NCBI RefSeq assembly: GCF_900103525.1
Contig: NZ_FNHN01000001.1
Location: 62,001 to 126,000, forward strand
Direction of reading: 5' to 3'
Origin: Bacillus sp. OK048
Lineage (GTDB): Bacteria; Bacillota; Bacilli; Bacillales; Cytobacillaceae
Length of the DNA: 64,000 bases
Shown here: positions 1 to 9,389 of the stretch, piece after piece
Position numbering within the stretch: the first letter of the stretch is position 1
Layout of the letters: each line of letters starts with the position of its first letter
The notes under the pieces: model-generated
Database searches by the model: none
The model's input: the letters and a program-made list of their open reading frames with translations, nothing else
What the model was told of the DNA's origin: nothing
Made by a program: the position numbers and the translations under genes

Positions 1-777
1 GTTTTTTTCTGGCCTAAGAACAGACATAAAGCTCTCCAAGCTATGCAAATCATTTTTATGGAGCAAGTCAACAATCTTACTTCCGACAATGACTCCATCA
101 CAATGTGCTGTTAACTCGTGGTTTTGTTTTTCATTTGAAATTCCAAACCCAGCCACTACCGGAATCGGACTAATTTCTTTCACCGTCTTTAAGTATTCGA
201 TAACTTCTTGATCAAATTCATTTCTCGTTCCCGTTATTCCTTTTACGGTAACCGTATATAAAAATCCATTGCCTCGATTTGAAATTTCTTTGATTCTTTC
301 TTTTGGAGAAGTCAAGGTAACAAGTCGGATTAATTCAATTCCTAAATCTTCTAATTCACCTGCAATTAGTTCCTCTTCTTCAAGCGGAAGATCAGGGATG
401 ATACAGCCGTCTACCCCAGCATTCGCTATATCTTGTGCAAATGCGGATATCCCATATGAATAGATAGGATTTAAGTATGTCATTAGGACGATAGGAATAG
501 ACACTACATCCCTCGCTTTTTCAAGTTCATTGATGATTCCCCTTAGTGTTGTACCGTTTTGAAGCGCCCTGATCCCTGCTTGCTGAATCGTCGGACCATC
601 TGCTACAGGATCAGAAAAGGGAACGCCAATTTCGATGAGCGTAGCACCGAATTTTTCCAACGTGATTAGACGCTCTTGCAGGTTGTTCAGTCCACCATCA
701 CCAGCCATGATATAGGGGATAAAAGCCTTCCGCTCTTGCTCTTTTAACGACTTGAATGATTGTTCAATTCTATTCAT
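1..777 (-). CDS. trpA: Tryptophan synthase alpha chain, 3' end cut by window edge
   Basis: Converts indole-3-glycerol phosphate to indole and glyceraldehyde-3-phosphate, passing indole to TrpB. I translated the reverse strand by hand: an open frame runs from ATG at 777 to the window edge (about 259 codons, no stop). It contains the family segments for the phosphate-binding and catalytic regions (IEIGVPFSDPVADGP near residues 48-62 with the catalytic Glu, and TGTRNEF). Family members have about 265 residues, so only a few are missing. Its ATG overlaps the trpB stop (TAATG), indicating translational coupling. It is the last trp gene visible. Confidence 0.95.
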   Translation of the reverse strand, partial: MNRIEQSFKSLKEQERKAFIPYIMAGDGGLNNLQERLITLEKFGATLIEIGVPFSDPVADGPTIQQAGIRALQNGTTLRGIINELEKARDVVSIPIVLMTYLNPIYSYGISAFAQDIANAGVDGCIIPDLPLEEEELIAGELEDLGIELIRLVTLTSPKERIKEISNRGNGFLYTVTVKGITGTRNEFDQEVIEYLKTVKEISPIPVVAGFGISNEKQNHELTAHCDGVIVGSKIVDLLHKNDLHSLESFMSVLRPEKN

Positions 778-1979
778 TATCCTCTCTCCCTCTCTAACCT
801 TTCTTTAACAGCCATTACGTCCTTATCACCTCGGCCGGATAAGCAAACTACGATATTTTCCGTTTCCTTCCTTTCAGCAGCAAGTTTAACCGCAAAGGCA
901 ATGGCATGTGCACTCTCAAGTGCAGGGATAATTCCTTCTAGCTTTGAGAGAAGTTGAAATGCATCCAATGCTTCTTTATCTGTAATAGAATGATATTCTG
1001 CTCTTCCACTGTCTTTTAAGTAACTATGTTCAGGTCCTACTCCAGGATAATCAAGCCCAGCCGAAACAGAATGTGCTTCAATGATTTGTCCTTCCTCATC
1101 TTGCAGTAAGTACATTAAAGCGCCATGCAGTACTCCTGGTTTTCCCTTTGTCAGTGATGCGGCATGGAAAGCCGTTTCTACCCCTTGCCCTGCTGCCTCT
1201 ACTCCAAATAGACTTACTTCATTGTCCTCAATAAACGGATGGAACATTCCAGCCGCATTGCTTCCACCGCCGATACAGGCAACAACAGCTTCAGGAAGAC
1301 CTCCTACCTGTGCTAAAAATTGCTTTCTTGTTTCCTTGCCAATGACACTCTGAAAATCTCTTACCATCACTGGAAATGGATGTGGTCCCATTACTGAACC
1401 TAGAAGGTAGTGAGTATCATCCACATGTTCCACCCAGTAGCGTAATGCTTCATTAACAGCGTCTTTTAAGGTGGCACTGCCAGAGGTAACACTAACAACC
1501 TTTGCTCCAAGAAGCTCCATACGGAAGACATTTAGTGCCTGACGTTTGATGTCTTCTTCTCCCATAAAAATAATGCAGTCAAGATTTAATAAGGCGCAAA
1601 CAGTTGCCGTCGCCACACCATGTTGTCCTGCACCCGTTTCAGCAACAATTTTTCTTTTTCCCATTCTAACAGCTAGCAGTGCTTGACCGATTGCATTGTT
1701 TATTTTATGGGCTCCGGTATGATTCAGGTCCTCACGTTTAAGATAAATTTGGGCACCGCCAGCATGTTTTGTTAGATTCTTTGCATGATATAGCGGTGTT
1801 TCTCTTCCAACATATTCTGATAAGTATCCATCTATTTCTGCTTGGAAACTTGGGTCAGCTTTAGCAATTTTATAAGCTTCATCCAACTCAAGAACTGCTT
1901 TCATCAGTGTTTCTGGTACAAACCTTCCACCATAAATACCAAATTTTCCTTTTTCATTCGGCAGTGTATATGAATTCAT
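777..1979 (-). CDS. trpB: Tryptophan synthase beta chain
   Basis: PLP enzyme that condenses indole with serine to give tryptophan. The 400-residue length is typical. The PLP lysine sits in [19 protein letters not shown] near residues 80-98, and the phosphate-binding glycine loop GGGSNAAG is near residue 235. An AGGAGG-like site precedes the ATG. The start lies 26 bases inside the end of trpF, and the stop overlaps the trpA start, so the gene is tightly coupled on both sides within trpEGDCFBA. Confidence 0.98.
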   Translation of the reverse strand: MNSYTLPNEKGKFGIYGGRFVPETLMKAVLELDEAYKIAKADPSFQAEIDGYLSEYVGRETPLYHAKNLTKHAGGAQIYLKREDLNHTGAHKINNAIGQALLAVRMGKRKIVAETGAGQHGVATATVCALLNLDCIIFMGEEDIKRQALNVFRMELLGAKVVSVTSGSATLKDAVNEALRYWVEHVDDTHYLLGSVMGPHPFPVMVRDFQSVIGKETRKQFLAQVGGLPEAVVACIGGGSNAAGMFHPFIEDNEVSLFGVEAAGQGVETAFHAASLTKGKPGVLHGALMYLLQDEEGQIIEAHSVSAGLDYPGVGPEHSYLKDSGRAEYHSITDKEALDAFQLLSKLEGIIPALESAHAIAFAVKLAAERKETENIVVCLSGRGDKDVMAVKERLERERG

Positions 1980-2601
1980 TCCTTGTTCCTCCTGTTTGGC
2001 TCCCTTTAGCCTTATTAATGAATGTTTGAATTTTAGTTAGATCCTTTTTTCCGTCTGTTTCCACTCCACTGCTTACATCGACCATGTATGGTTGAATGAG
2101 CTTTATGGCTTCTTCAACATTTTCCTCTTGTAAACCTCCGGCAAGGATGACTTTTTTCCCCTTGAGGTCCTTAACAGAAATACTGTTCCAATCAAAAGAC
2201 AAACCATTCCCGCCTCTGTATTTCCCCTTTGGACCGTCCAGCAACACGTGTTCACAAGGATAAGCTTCTATTTCCTTTAAAATTAGATCCTTATCCATAC
2301 TTATAGCTTTGATTACCGGGAACGACAGAGATTTGCTAAAAGCTGAAGTTTCGTCACCATGTAATTGAACATGTGTGAGTCCAACTGTGGAAGCAATTTC
2401 CTCTATCTTCTCCTTTGTCTCATTCACGAACACCCCTACCTTTAATACTTCTTTCGGTAAATGGGAAATAATTTCCTTTGCTTTGGGAACTGTAATCTTT
2501 CGTTTGCTTTCTGCAAAAACAAAACCGATGGCATCTGCACCATAATCAATCGCAGCAATTGCAGTAGTCAGGTCTGTTATACCACAAATTTTCACCTTCA
2601 T
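1954..2601 (-). CDS. trpF: Phosphoribosylanthranilate isomerase
   Basis: Catalyses the Amadori rearrangement of phosphoribosylanthranilate to CdRP. It is a 215-residue TIM-barrel protein. The N-terminal KVKICGITD holds the catalytic Cys, and the catalytic Asp region is DVSSGVE near the C-terminus. Its ATG overlaps the trpC stop by four bases (ATGA), and its end overlaps trpB. It is the fifth gene of the trp operon. Confidence 0.97.
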   Translation of the reverse strand: MKVKICGITDLTTAIAAIDYGADAIGFVFAESKRKITVPKAKEIISHLPKEVLKVGVFVNETKEKIEEIASTVGLTHVQLHGDETSAFSKSLSFPVIKAISMDKDLILKEIEAYPCEHVLLDGPKGKYRGGNGLSFDWNSISVKDLKGKKVILAGGLQEENVEEAIKLIQPYMVDVSSGVETDGKKDLTKIQTFINKAKGSQTGGTRNEFIYTAE

Positions 2602-3386
2602 TTTTTTCCCTCTCCAACTAGCGGCATCCTGAAATCTTGAAAGGATTTAGCTAGGTCTGGGCTCTTCATTAATGCTTCCCCGACCAAAATTCCATTTGCT
2701 CCAGCATTCCGTACCCGCTCCACATCTTCCTTGTGGTGGATGCCACTTTCACTGATTAGAAAAGCACCTGCATCCTTTATTGATTTTGCCAGCGACTCGG
2801 TAACGTCAAGTGAAACGTTAAAGGTCTTTAGATCACGATTATTAACACCGATAAGTTGGGCACCTAGGTTGAGTGCTTTTTCTAATTCCTCTTGATTATG
2901 GACCTCCACTAATACCTCTAAATCCAAATCCGTTGCATATTGATAAAGCTCTGTTAGCGTATGTTCGTCCAGTGCCGCAACAATTAATAGGATGATATCA
3001 GCACCATTTGCTGCTGCCTGGTCAATTTGACAAGAGTCAATAATGAACTCCTTACAGAGGATGGGCAGATCAACCGCCTCTCTAACCGCTCTTAAATCAG
3101 CAAACGACCCTTTAAAAAAAGTGGAATCAGTCAGGACTGATATAGCGGACGCTCCTGCCTTCTCATATCTTGCCGCTTGGTCAGCAGGTTCCACTCCATT
3201 GTTAATCATTCCTTTAGACGGAGAGGCACGTTTAAATTCGGAAATAATCACCATTTCTTCTGCATTCTGTAATTTTCGGATGAAGGATCTCTTCTGTTTC
3301 GCTTCTACTTTTATCACATTTCCTTCGCGAAGTTTTAGAACCTCTTTTTGTTTTTCATTAATAATCCGATCTAATATCGTTTCCAC
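2598..3386 (-). CDS. trpC: Indole-3-glycerol phosphate synthase
   Basis: Closes the indole ring by converting CdRP to indole-3-glycerol phosphate. It is a 262-residue TIM barrel with the family signatures EFKRASPSKG (about residues 50-59) and the C-terminal SESGIHHKEDV and ILVGEALMKS phosphate-binding segments. It is not fused to trpF, unlike the enterobacterial arrangement. It starts directly after the trpD stop (no gap) and overlaps trpF by four bases. Confidence 0.97.
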   Translation of the reverse strand: METILDRIINEKQKEVLKLREGNVIKVEAKQKRSFIRKLQNAEEMVIISEFKRASPSKGMINNGVEPADQAARYEKAGASAISVLTDSTFFKGSFADLRAVREAVDLPILCKEFIIDSCQIDQAAANGADIILLIVAALDEHTLTELYQYATDLDLEVLVEVHNQEELEKALNLGAQLIGVNNRDLKTFNVSLDVTESLAKSIKDAGAFLISESGIHHKEDVERVRNAGANGILVGEALMKSPDLAKSFQDFRMPLVGEGKK

Positions 3387-4412
3387 TTATATCGCCTCTC
3401 TTTTAGCTTTAGCTGTCAGTTCAATTAACTGTTGTAACTTTTCATAAGCTGCCCCTGAATCAATCACATCTCTAGCAATGTTGATCCCCTCGACAATGTT
3501 GGCCGCTTTTCCACTTGTATAAATTCCTAACCCTGCATTCAATAGGACTGTATCTCGGCAGGCTCCTTTTCCCCCCATAAGGACCTTTTTGAGAATCATT
3601 GCATTTTCCTTAGAATCTCCGCCTTTAATAGCGCTGTTATCATATTGAGGAAGTCCTACTTCTTCCGGTACAAAGGTTTGGCTCGAAATTACACCGTCCT
3701 CTAAAAGTGTGAGGTGGTTCTCACCTTGCAAAGATGCCTCATCCATAAAGCCTGCCCCGTTTATAACAACCGCTCGTTTCCGTCCGATATTCTGTAGTAC
3801 TTTTGCAAAAACAGGCAATAAATCTCTTCGATAGACACCTAATAATTGATAGTCCAGATCGATTGGGTTCGTAAGAGGGCCAATAAAATTAAAAATCGTT
3901 GGGATTTTTAATTGTCTTCTAACCGTCATAACCTTTTTTAGTTTAGGTTGTACATGCGGCGCGAATAAGAACGAAATACCAAGTTGATGGAGAATTTCTT
4001 CAGTTTGTTCGACAGGTAGATTTAAATTTATTCCAAGGTACTCCAGCACATCCGCACTTCCAGTTTTACTGGATACACTCCGATTACCGTGCTTTGCAAC
4101 GGGGATGCCAGCACCCGCAATTACAAAAGCAGATGTAGTACTGATATTAAAACTCGAAGAACCATCCCCGCCGGTACCACAGTTATCTATCACATCTTGA
4201 AACTTCCTTTTAAAAGGAAGTGTATTTTCCTTTAGGCCCTTGACGATTCCAGTAATTTCCTCAACTGTTTCTCCTTTTGATTTTAACCCCATTAACAAGG
4301 CCGCAATTTCACTTTCTGAAACCTCTTCACCTAAAATTAAGTCCATTGCTTCAATCATTTGTGGCTCTGTAAAAGATTCACCTTCAGCTAATTGGAGTAA
4401 AAAATTTTTCAT
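3387..4412 (-). CDS. trpD: Anthranilate phosphoribosyltransferase
   Basis: Transfers phosphoribose from PRPP to anthranilate. The 341 residues include the glycine-rich PRPP loop GTGGDGSSSFN (about residues 80-90) and KHGNRSVSSKTGSADVLE, both diagnostic. An AAAGGATG ribosome binding site lies upstream of the ATG. The first 29 bases overlap the end of trpG, so the two are translationally coupled. Confidence 0.97.
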   Translation of the reverse strand: MKNFLLQLAEGESFTEPQMIEAMDLILGEEVSESEIAALLMGLKSKGETVEEITGIVKGLKENTLPFKRKFQDVIDNCGTGGDGSSSFNISTTSAFVIAGAGIPVAKHGNRSVSSKTGSADVLEYLGINLNLPVEQTEEILHQLGISFLFAPHVQPKLKKVMTVRRQLKIPTIFNFIGPLTNPIDLDYQLLGVYRRDLLPVFAKVLQNIGRKRAVVINGAGFMDEASLQGENHLTLLEDGVISSQTFVPEEVGLPQYDNSAIKGGDSKENAMILKKVLMGGKGACRDTVLLNAGLGIYTSGKAANIVEGINIARDVIDSGAAYEKLQQLIELTAKAKREAI

Positions 4413-4995
4413 TTCGCTTCATCCTTTCTATTTCAGTTAAAAAGTTTTGCAGCATTTGCTTACCAGTTGGTGTGCCAATCGATTCAGGATGAAATTGTAA
4501 CCCGAATACTGGATAGTGACGGTGCTTTATTGCCATAATTTCTTGATCATCAAGTGAATGTGCAACACATTCCAAATCAGGAGAAAGACTTTCTTTTGCA
4601 ACAACCAACGAATGGTAGCGCATCACTTCTAATGGAGAAGATAAATAAGTAAACATTCCACTGCCAGTATGTGTGATTTGCGATGTTTTCCCGTGTTTAA
4701 TAAAATTTGCTCTTTTTATCTCACTGCCAAATGCAGCTCCAATGGCTTGATGGCCTAAACAAATACCCAATATCGGGAATTCTTGATATAAATTTTGTAT
4801 CACCTCAATACATATTCCTGCATCCTCTGGCTTTCCAGGTCCTGGCGAAAGGATAATTGCTTTCGGCTTCATATCTTTTATCTGCTGAATGGTAAGCTGA
4901 TTATTTCTAATGACGGTAACGTTCTCTCCTAACTCTCCTAAATATTGAAAAAGGTTGAACGTAAAGGAGTCAAAATTATCAATTAGTAAAATCAT
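4384..4995 (-). CDS. trpG: Anthranilate synthase glutamine amidotransferase subunit
   Basis: Class I glutamine amidotransferase that supplies ammonia to TrpE. The 203 residues contain the oxyanion and nucleophile segment PILGICLGHQAIG (Cys near residue 79) and the catalytic His/Glu in FGLQFHPESIGT. In B. subtilis this function is shared with folate synthesis (pabA outside the trp operon). Here the gene sits inside the operon between trpE and trpD. Its ATG shares a base with the trpE stop (TAATG). A dual PabA role cannot be excluded. Confidence 0.95.
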   Translation of the reverse strand: MILLIDNFDSFTFNLFQYLGELGENVTVIRNNQLTIQQIKDMKPKAIILSPGPGKPEDAGICIEVIQNLYQEFPILGICLGHQAIGAAFGSEIKRANFIKHGKTSQITHTGSGMFTYLSSPLEVMRYHSLVVAKESLSPDLECVAHSLDDQEIMAIKHRHYPVFGLQFHPESIGTPTGKQMLQNFLTEIERMKRNEKFFTPIS

Positions 4996-6365
4996 TATTC
5001 ACCCTCCAAAAATGCTTTTAATTTATTTATCGTTTCTTCATACTCTGATTCTGGGTCGGAGTCGTGGACAATCCCTGCACCTGCCTGGATATAGGCGGTG
5101 TTGTCTTTAAGTATCATCGTTCGAATCGCCAGTGCAAAATCCATATTTCCATTGGCAGATAGGTAACCAATTGCACCGGAATAAAGTCCACGCTTTGATT
5201 TCTCCAATTTATTAATAATTTCCATTGCTCTGATTTTCGGTGCACCTGATACAGTGCCTGCAGGGAGACAAGCTGCTAGAGCATCAAGATTGCTATGCTC
5301 GTTTGTCAGCGTTCCGCTTACTTCTGACACGAGATGGATGACATGACGGAAATTTTCAACCTCCATATATTTATCCACTGTTACCGAACCAAATTCACAA
5401 ACTCTACCTAAGTCATTTCGGCCGAGGTCAACGAGCATTTTATGCTCTGCCAGCTCTTTTTCATCACTTTTCAATTCTTTTGCAATTAACTGATCTTCTT
5501 CTGCTGTTTTACCTCTCCTTTTTGTCCCTGCGATTGGATTTGAGAATACCTGTGATTCCCTAGTTTTTATTAGGCTTTCAGGTGAAGAACCTATTACGGT
5601 ATAACCATCGAAATCAATATAAAACATATAAGGTGTTGGATTATGAGCACGATGTTTGCGATAAAGTGATAAGGGTGCGCCTTGAAATGATGATGTCATT
5701 CTTCGAGAGAGTACCACCTGAAAAATATCACCTGCCATGATGTGCTCTTTTGCAACTTCAACATTTTTAATAAATTCTTCCTTGGATGTTTCCGATTGAA
5801 AGCCGCCAAATTGAAAAGGACTTTCTTCTTCGTATATTGCTGGTTGCTTTAGCTCTTCCATTATTTGATCAATCCGATTTTCAATTTCACTTTCAACTGT
5901 TAGTGGAAGCCCACAAATGGTTATTTTTTCTTCAAGGTGATCAAAAACAATCACTTCTTCATAAAACATAAGATGGACATCAGGCATTTGTACTCCGTTT
6001 GGGTACTCTTCGCCAATTGCTTCAAATTGCCGGATAATGTCATAGCCTACGTACCCAACTGCTCCGCCAATAAAAGGGAAAGGGGCTTCATCAATCTGCG
6101 GCATTAATGTTTTAATGATTTCTAGAGGATTTCCTTTTATGACTTTCTTTTCTCCATTTCGATACAGAATTTCATTTGCATCACTATAGGATATAAGTTC
6201 AAATGCTGGGTCTGAACCAATTAACGAATAACGACCAGAATCATGGTACTTATGTGAACTCTCCAATAAAAACTTCTTATCTCCGCTTATTTTCTGCAAG
6301 ATTGAAATAGGTGTGAATGTATCCCCTTTTAATTCCTTTAAGAAAAAGCCATTTTTTATTTTCAT
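4995..6365 (-). CDS. trpE: Anthranilate synthase component I
   Basis: Makes anthranilate from chorismate with TrpG-supplied ammonia. The chorismate-binding domain is complete (IAGTKRRGKT, DLGRNDLGRVCE, GAPKIRAMEIIN). LLESSH near residue 35 corresponds to the tryptophan feedback site. I start it at ATG 6365 (456 residues), with AAGGGATG upstream. The frame is open further up to an ATG at 6416, but that codon lies inside the leader terminator stem (6398-6449) and is not credible as a start. It is the first gene of the operon, controlled by the T-boxes. Confidence 0.95.
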   Translation of the reverse strand: MKIKNGFFLKELKGDTFTPISILQKISGDKKFLLESSHKYHDSGRYSLIGSDPAFELISYSDANEILYRNGEKKVIKGNPLEIIKTLMPQIDEAPFPFIGGAVGYVGYDIIRQFEAIGEEYPNGVQMPDVHLMFYEEVIVFDHLEEKITICGLPLTVESEIENRIDQIMEELKQPAIYEEESPFQFGGFQSETSKEEFIKNVEVAKEHIMAGDIFQVVLSRRMTSSFQGAPLSLYRKHRAHNPTPYMFYIDFDGYTVIGSSPESLIKTRESQVFSNPIAGTKRRGKTAEEDQLIAKELKSDEKELAEHKMLVDLGRNDLGRVCEFGSVTVDKYMEVENFRHVIHLVSEVSGTLTNEHSNLDALAACLPAGTVSGAPKIRAMEIINKLEKSKRGLYSGAIGYLSANGNMDFALAIRTMILKDNTAYIQAGAGIVHDSDPESEYEETINKLKAFLEGE

Positions 6366-6392
6366 GCGTTTTACATCCCTTCGTAAATAAAT

Positions 6393-6449
6393 AAAAAAAT
6401 CGTCCTCTATACGCATAAAAAAGAAAAATTATGCGTATAGAGGACGATT
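6393..6449 (-). terminator. Leader terminator of the second trp T-box
   Basis: Two perfectly complementary 21-base arms (6398-6418 and 6429-6449) with a 10-base loop, followed on the minus strand by a run of seven T. It lies 28 bases before the trpE ATG, downstream of the T-box core. Confidence 0.93.
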
Positions 6450-6660
6450 CTTAGTCGTGGTGCCACCTCTGTTTGAAGCTAAACCTTCAGCTTCCTCTTT
6501 CAGATACAGGACAATGGAAGTCCGATATCCTATCCTTTTAACGGTGGAACTCCGTGCGGCCCTACTAAAATTCAGGCCGCCTCTCACAAGTCCATTCCAC
6601 AAATCCATTCTTACCGGGCTCTCACCACCCCCGACTCTCTGAAAAGAATTAAATAAGTGT
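6393..6660 (-). promoter_or_regulatory. Promoter-proximal-to-gene T-box riboswitch, Trp specifier
   Basis: Second (gene-proximal) T-box leader of the trp operon. Read on the minus strand it has the 14-nt T-box core AGGTGGCACCACG (6456-6468), which pairs with the tRNA acceptor end, and a specifier loop of form GGAATGGACTT with codon TGG (complement of 6592-6594). The core is followed by a terminator. Uncharged tRNA-Trp should favour the antiterminator. Stem boundaries are approximate because they were read by eye. Confidence 0.9.
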
Positions 6661-6689
6661 ACTACTCTTGCTCAACGATTTAAATTATT

Positions 6690-6978
6690 TTGTTTAAAAA
6701 CAAACAGGGCCCTCCATCCAAAAAGGACGGAAGACCCGTGGTGCCACCTTCATTAGCCAAAAATCGACTCACTTAACCAATATCGAAGCATGATCTGCTT
6801 GAATATCTGTCTCTTTTAACGATGAGATCTTCGCCAAAGCCTACTGACCCTATAGGAGGTTCGGTTTGGAGGCTCCGAAGTCCATTCACTAATACGTCTA
6901 CACTGATTTTCACCAACCATCAGCTCTCTAGAGAATCCGTAAAAGTTACTACTCTTCATCAATGCCTTTCATATTGAT
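6690..6978 (-). promoter_or_regulatory. Upstream T-box riboswitch, Trp specifier
   Basis: First (promoter-proximal) T-box leader. On the minus strand it has AGAGAGCTGATGG and GGTGAAAATCAG-like stem I elements, the specifier segment GAATGGACTT with TGG (complement of 6882-6884), the T-box core AGGTGGCACCACG (6737-6749), and a terminator with arms around GGTCTTCCGTCC and GGATGGAGGGCC followed by a T-rich tract. With the second unit it forms a tandem leader in series. Confidence 0.9.
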
Positions 6979-6984
6979 TTTTAT

Positions 6985-7012
6985 ATTAAACCATATCAAA
7001 GCTTATTGTCAA
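6985..7012 (-). promoter_or_regulatory. Sigma-A promoter of the trp operon
   Basis: On the minus strand TTGACA (7007-7012) is followed after 16 bases by TTTAAT (6985-6990). Predicted start of transcription is near 6978, just ahead of the first T-box stem I, which fits. Confidence 0.75.
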
Positions 7013-7135
7013 TACTAATTTTTAGAAAATTCAATATAACCATCTTTTCTTTATTCCATTTAAAGGATACCTATTTTGTTGCAAAGATGTCAATATTAAC
7101 GTTAGCACATCATATGGAGGCGGGATGGAGGAATA

Positions 7136-8416
7136 ATGGATTATATTGAACGACTAAACCAGGATTCTGAAGGAAACAAATCTTCCTCGGCAGCTGGAAA
7201 AAAGAAAAAATCTGATGAGATTTCTAAACAAAAGTGGGCGATACTCTCACTTTCATCCATACCTTTAGTTATGACTTTAGGTAATTCCATGTTAATTCCA
7301 GTGTTGCCGTCAATGGAAAAAAAATTATCAATCTCTGCGTTCCAAACGAGTATGGTTATAACTGTTTATTCGCTTGTGGCCATTTTCTTAATCCCAGTCG
7401 CCGGGTACTTATCTGATCATATTGGTAGGAAAAAGGTAATCTTACCTAGTCTCATAATCGCTGGCTTAGGTGGCTTACTATCTGGATGGGCCGCTTGGAG
7501 GTTGGACGATGCCTACTGGTTGATCCTAGTTGGACGTGCCCTTCAAGGTGTTGGAGCAGCTGGAGCAGCGCCAATTGTGCTTCCTTTGGTAGGTGATATG
7601 TTTAAAAATGATGATGATGTCAGCAGCTGTCTTGGTTTAATTGAAACCTCCAATACGTTTGGAAAAGTTCTTAGCCCGATATTAGGGGCTGTACTTGCAG
7701 GCTTTATTTGGTTTTTACCTTTCTTTTCATTTCCAGTCTTTTGTACCATTTCAGTTATTATGGTAGCACTATTAGTAAAGAGTCCAAAGGCAGCAAAACC
7801 GATTCCGTTTAAACAATTTTTCACAAATGTTAAAAAGACATTTACAGAAAAGGGAAAATGGTTATTTGCGATTTTTTTTATTGGCGGTATCCTGATGTTG
7901 GTCCTATTTGGCATATTATTTTACCTTTCTGAAATCTTTGAAACGGAATATGGGATTAAAGATGTAAAAAAGGGCTTGTTTTTAGCGTTGCCTCTAGGGG
8001 CTCTTTGCCTATCATCCTTTATATCAGGAAAGGTAATCAAAGACAATAAGGTTTTAATGAAACGGCTTACATTTGGAGGTATAGTTGCCGCTGCAATTTC
8101 TATAGCCGCACTTTGGTTATCGATAAAGCTTTGGTTTATGTTAAGTATGTTTTTAATCGCCGGAGTTGGAATTGGTATTGGACTGCCATGTCTAGACGCT
8201 CTTATTACCGCCGGAATTGAAAAAGAAGAGCGTGGAACCATTTCCTCTATTTATAGCTCTATGAGATTTATCGGAGTCGCAGCCGGCCCTCCGATTATTG
8301 CCTTGTTGATGAAACAGGCAACTTACTGGATATTTATTACACTGAGTGGTCTGAGTATCATTGCTGCATTTGTTGCAATGATTGCGATTAAACCTGGTGA
8401 AAAAAAAGCACAATAA
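7136..8416 (+). CDS. MFS drug-type exporter (DHA1-like)
   Basis: A 426-residue integral membrane transporter with about 12 hydrophobic segments after a 33-residue Lys/Ser-rich cytosolic leader. The motif GYLSDHIGRKKV (about residues 89-100) is the MFS loop 2-3 signature. GRALQGVGAAGAAPIVLPL and the GLIETSNTFGKVLSPILGA segment resemble motifs B and C of H+-antiporters. Overall it resembles the YitG/YmfD group of Bacillus exporters (YmfD is linked to bacillibactin export in B. subtilis), but the substrate here is unknown. GGAGG precedes the ATG. It is transcribed alone and closed by a terminator. Confidence 0.85.
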   Translation: MDYIERLNQDSEGNKSSSAAGKKKKSDEISKQKWAILSLSSIPLVMTLGNSMLIPVLPSMEKKLSISAFQTSMVITVYSLVAIFLIPVAGYLSDHIGRKKVILPSLIIAGLGGLLSGWAAWRLDDAYWLILVGRALQGVGAAGAAPIVLPLVGDMFKNDDDVSSCLGLIETSNTFGKVLSPILGAVLAGFIWFLPFFSFPVFCTISVIMVALLVKSPKAAKPIPFKQFFTNVKKTFTEKGKWLFAIFFIGGILMLVLFGILFYLSEIFETEYGIKDVKKGLFLALPLGALCLSSFISGKVIKDNKVLMKRLTFGGIVAAAISIAALWLSIKLWFMLSMFLIAGVGIGIGLPCLDALITAGIEKEERGTISSIYSSMRFIGVAAGPPIIALLMKQATYWIFITLSGLSIIAAFVAMIAIKPGEKKAQ

Positions 8417-8443
8417 AAAAAGCGCTGGGTCCACCAGCGCTTT
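8416..8443. terminator. Bidirectional terminator
   Basis: Hairpin with arms AAAGCGCTGG and CCAGCGCTTT between convergent genes. A-rich and T-rich flanks serve both directions. Confidence 0.85.
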
Positions 8444-8455
8444 CGTTCAATATTC

Positions 8456-9358
8456 CTAATACGGACTTAACCAACTAGGATCCCTATTTATGCAAACATG
8501 GCATTTCTCTATTCCAGTATCAAATGTGTAAAAGCTGTGTCCACAGTCTTTACAATTTTGGGAATGGATTGGTTCAAACTGTTCACTTTTTATTTTTACA
8601 TCTAGTTGAATCTCAATGGCATTCTCTGAGCAGACATCGGTACAGGCTGTACAATTCACACACTTTTGATTGTCAATATGCAGCATGCCTTCGTTTATTT
8701 GAAATACGCCTTCTGGACAGAGTCCGAAGCAAGCCTTGCAAAGAGTGCATTTATCTTGATCCAAATTTACAGAAAAAAATTGATAGTCTGAATAATACTT
8801 AGAAAGCTTCCAGTCATCCTGCTCCATCTTCCATACCGCTGGAGCCATACGTTTAGCAAGCTGTTTTCCTTCTTTTTGAAAAGAACCAAAGAGCGCTCTT
8901 CTTGAAAGCATCTCATCGTTAACTTTTTCAATCACAACAATTGGAGACTCATCCAGCAAATGCAATTGTTCATTTGTAGCATGTACTACCGTTTCCCACT
9001 CCTGGTTAATTGGCTGTTGAGAAACTTGAATCGATGTCATTCCTCTTTTTTTATAAATCAACAATTCTTTTATAGATGGAACATAGCTTCTATCAAAGAT
9101 GAGACTTCCTTTTTCAAAACTCCGGTTACTTGCGACACCTTCAATCGCAGACACTGGGCAAACAATCATGCACTCCCCACACATCGTGCATTTCTTTGTG
9201 TCAATGAGGAGTAAATCACCTTTTATTACAATTCCGTCGTGTTCACATTTCTCTATGCAATAACTGCAGGTTGACTTTCGATTCCGCTCTCTTGAACACT
9301 TATTCGTAACCTTCATTTCTTCATGCAAGCTCTCAAGCCAATTTACGAGGATTGACAT
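8456..9358 (-). CDS. Multi-cluster 4Fe-4S protein of the dms-like locus
   Basis: A 300-residue soluble protein with several cysteine clusters: CSYCIEKC, CTMCGECMIVCP, CTLCKACFGLCP and CVNCTACTDVC, two ferredoxin-like pairs separated by about 120 residues. A C-terminal CKDCG...CHVC knuckle may bind Zn or Fe. No signal peptide or membrane helix is evident. It lies 31 bases after dmsB, in the place where dmsC (membrane anchor) usually sits. I infer that it passes electrons to, or helps assemble, the DmsAB enzyme. It is not a recognised named family member. Confidence 0.75.
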   Translation of the reverse strand: MSILVNWLESLHEEMKVTNKCSRERNRKSTCSYCIEKCEHDGIVIKGDLLLIDTKKCTMCGECMIVCPVSAIEGVASNRSFEKGSLIFDRSYVPSIKELLIYKKRGMTSIQVSQQPINQEWETVVHATNEQLHLLDESPIVVIEKVNDEMLSRRALFGSFQKEGKQLAKRMAPAVWKMEQDDWKLSKYYSDYQFFSVNLDQDKCTLCKACFGLCPEGVFQINEGMLHIDNQKCVNCTACTDVCSENAIEIQLDVKIKSEQFEPIHSQNCKDCGHSFYTFDTGIEKCHVCINRDPSWLSPY

Positions 9359-9389
9359 TTGTAATCACCATCTCATTTTTTTGACGTTT

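Noticed and set aside
6457-6642. Plus-strand 61-codon frame over the trp leader
   Set aside because: Lies on the antisense of a structured T-box; no ribosome site.
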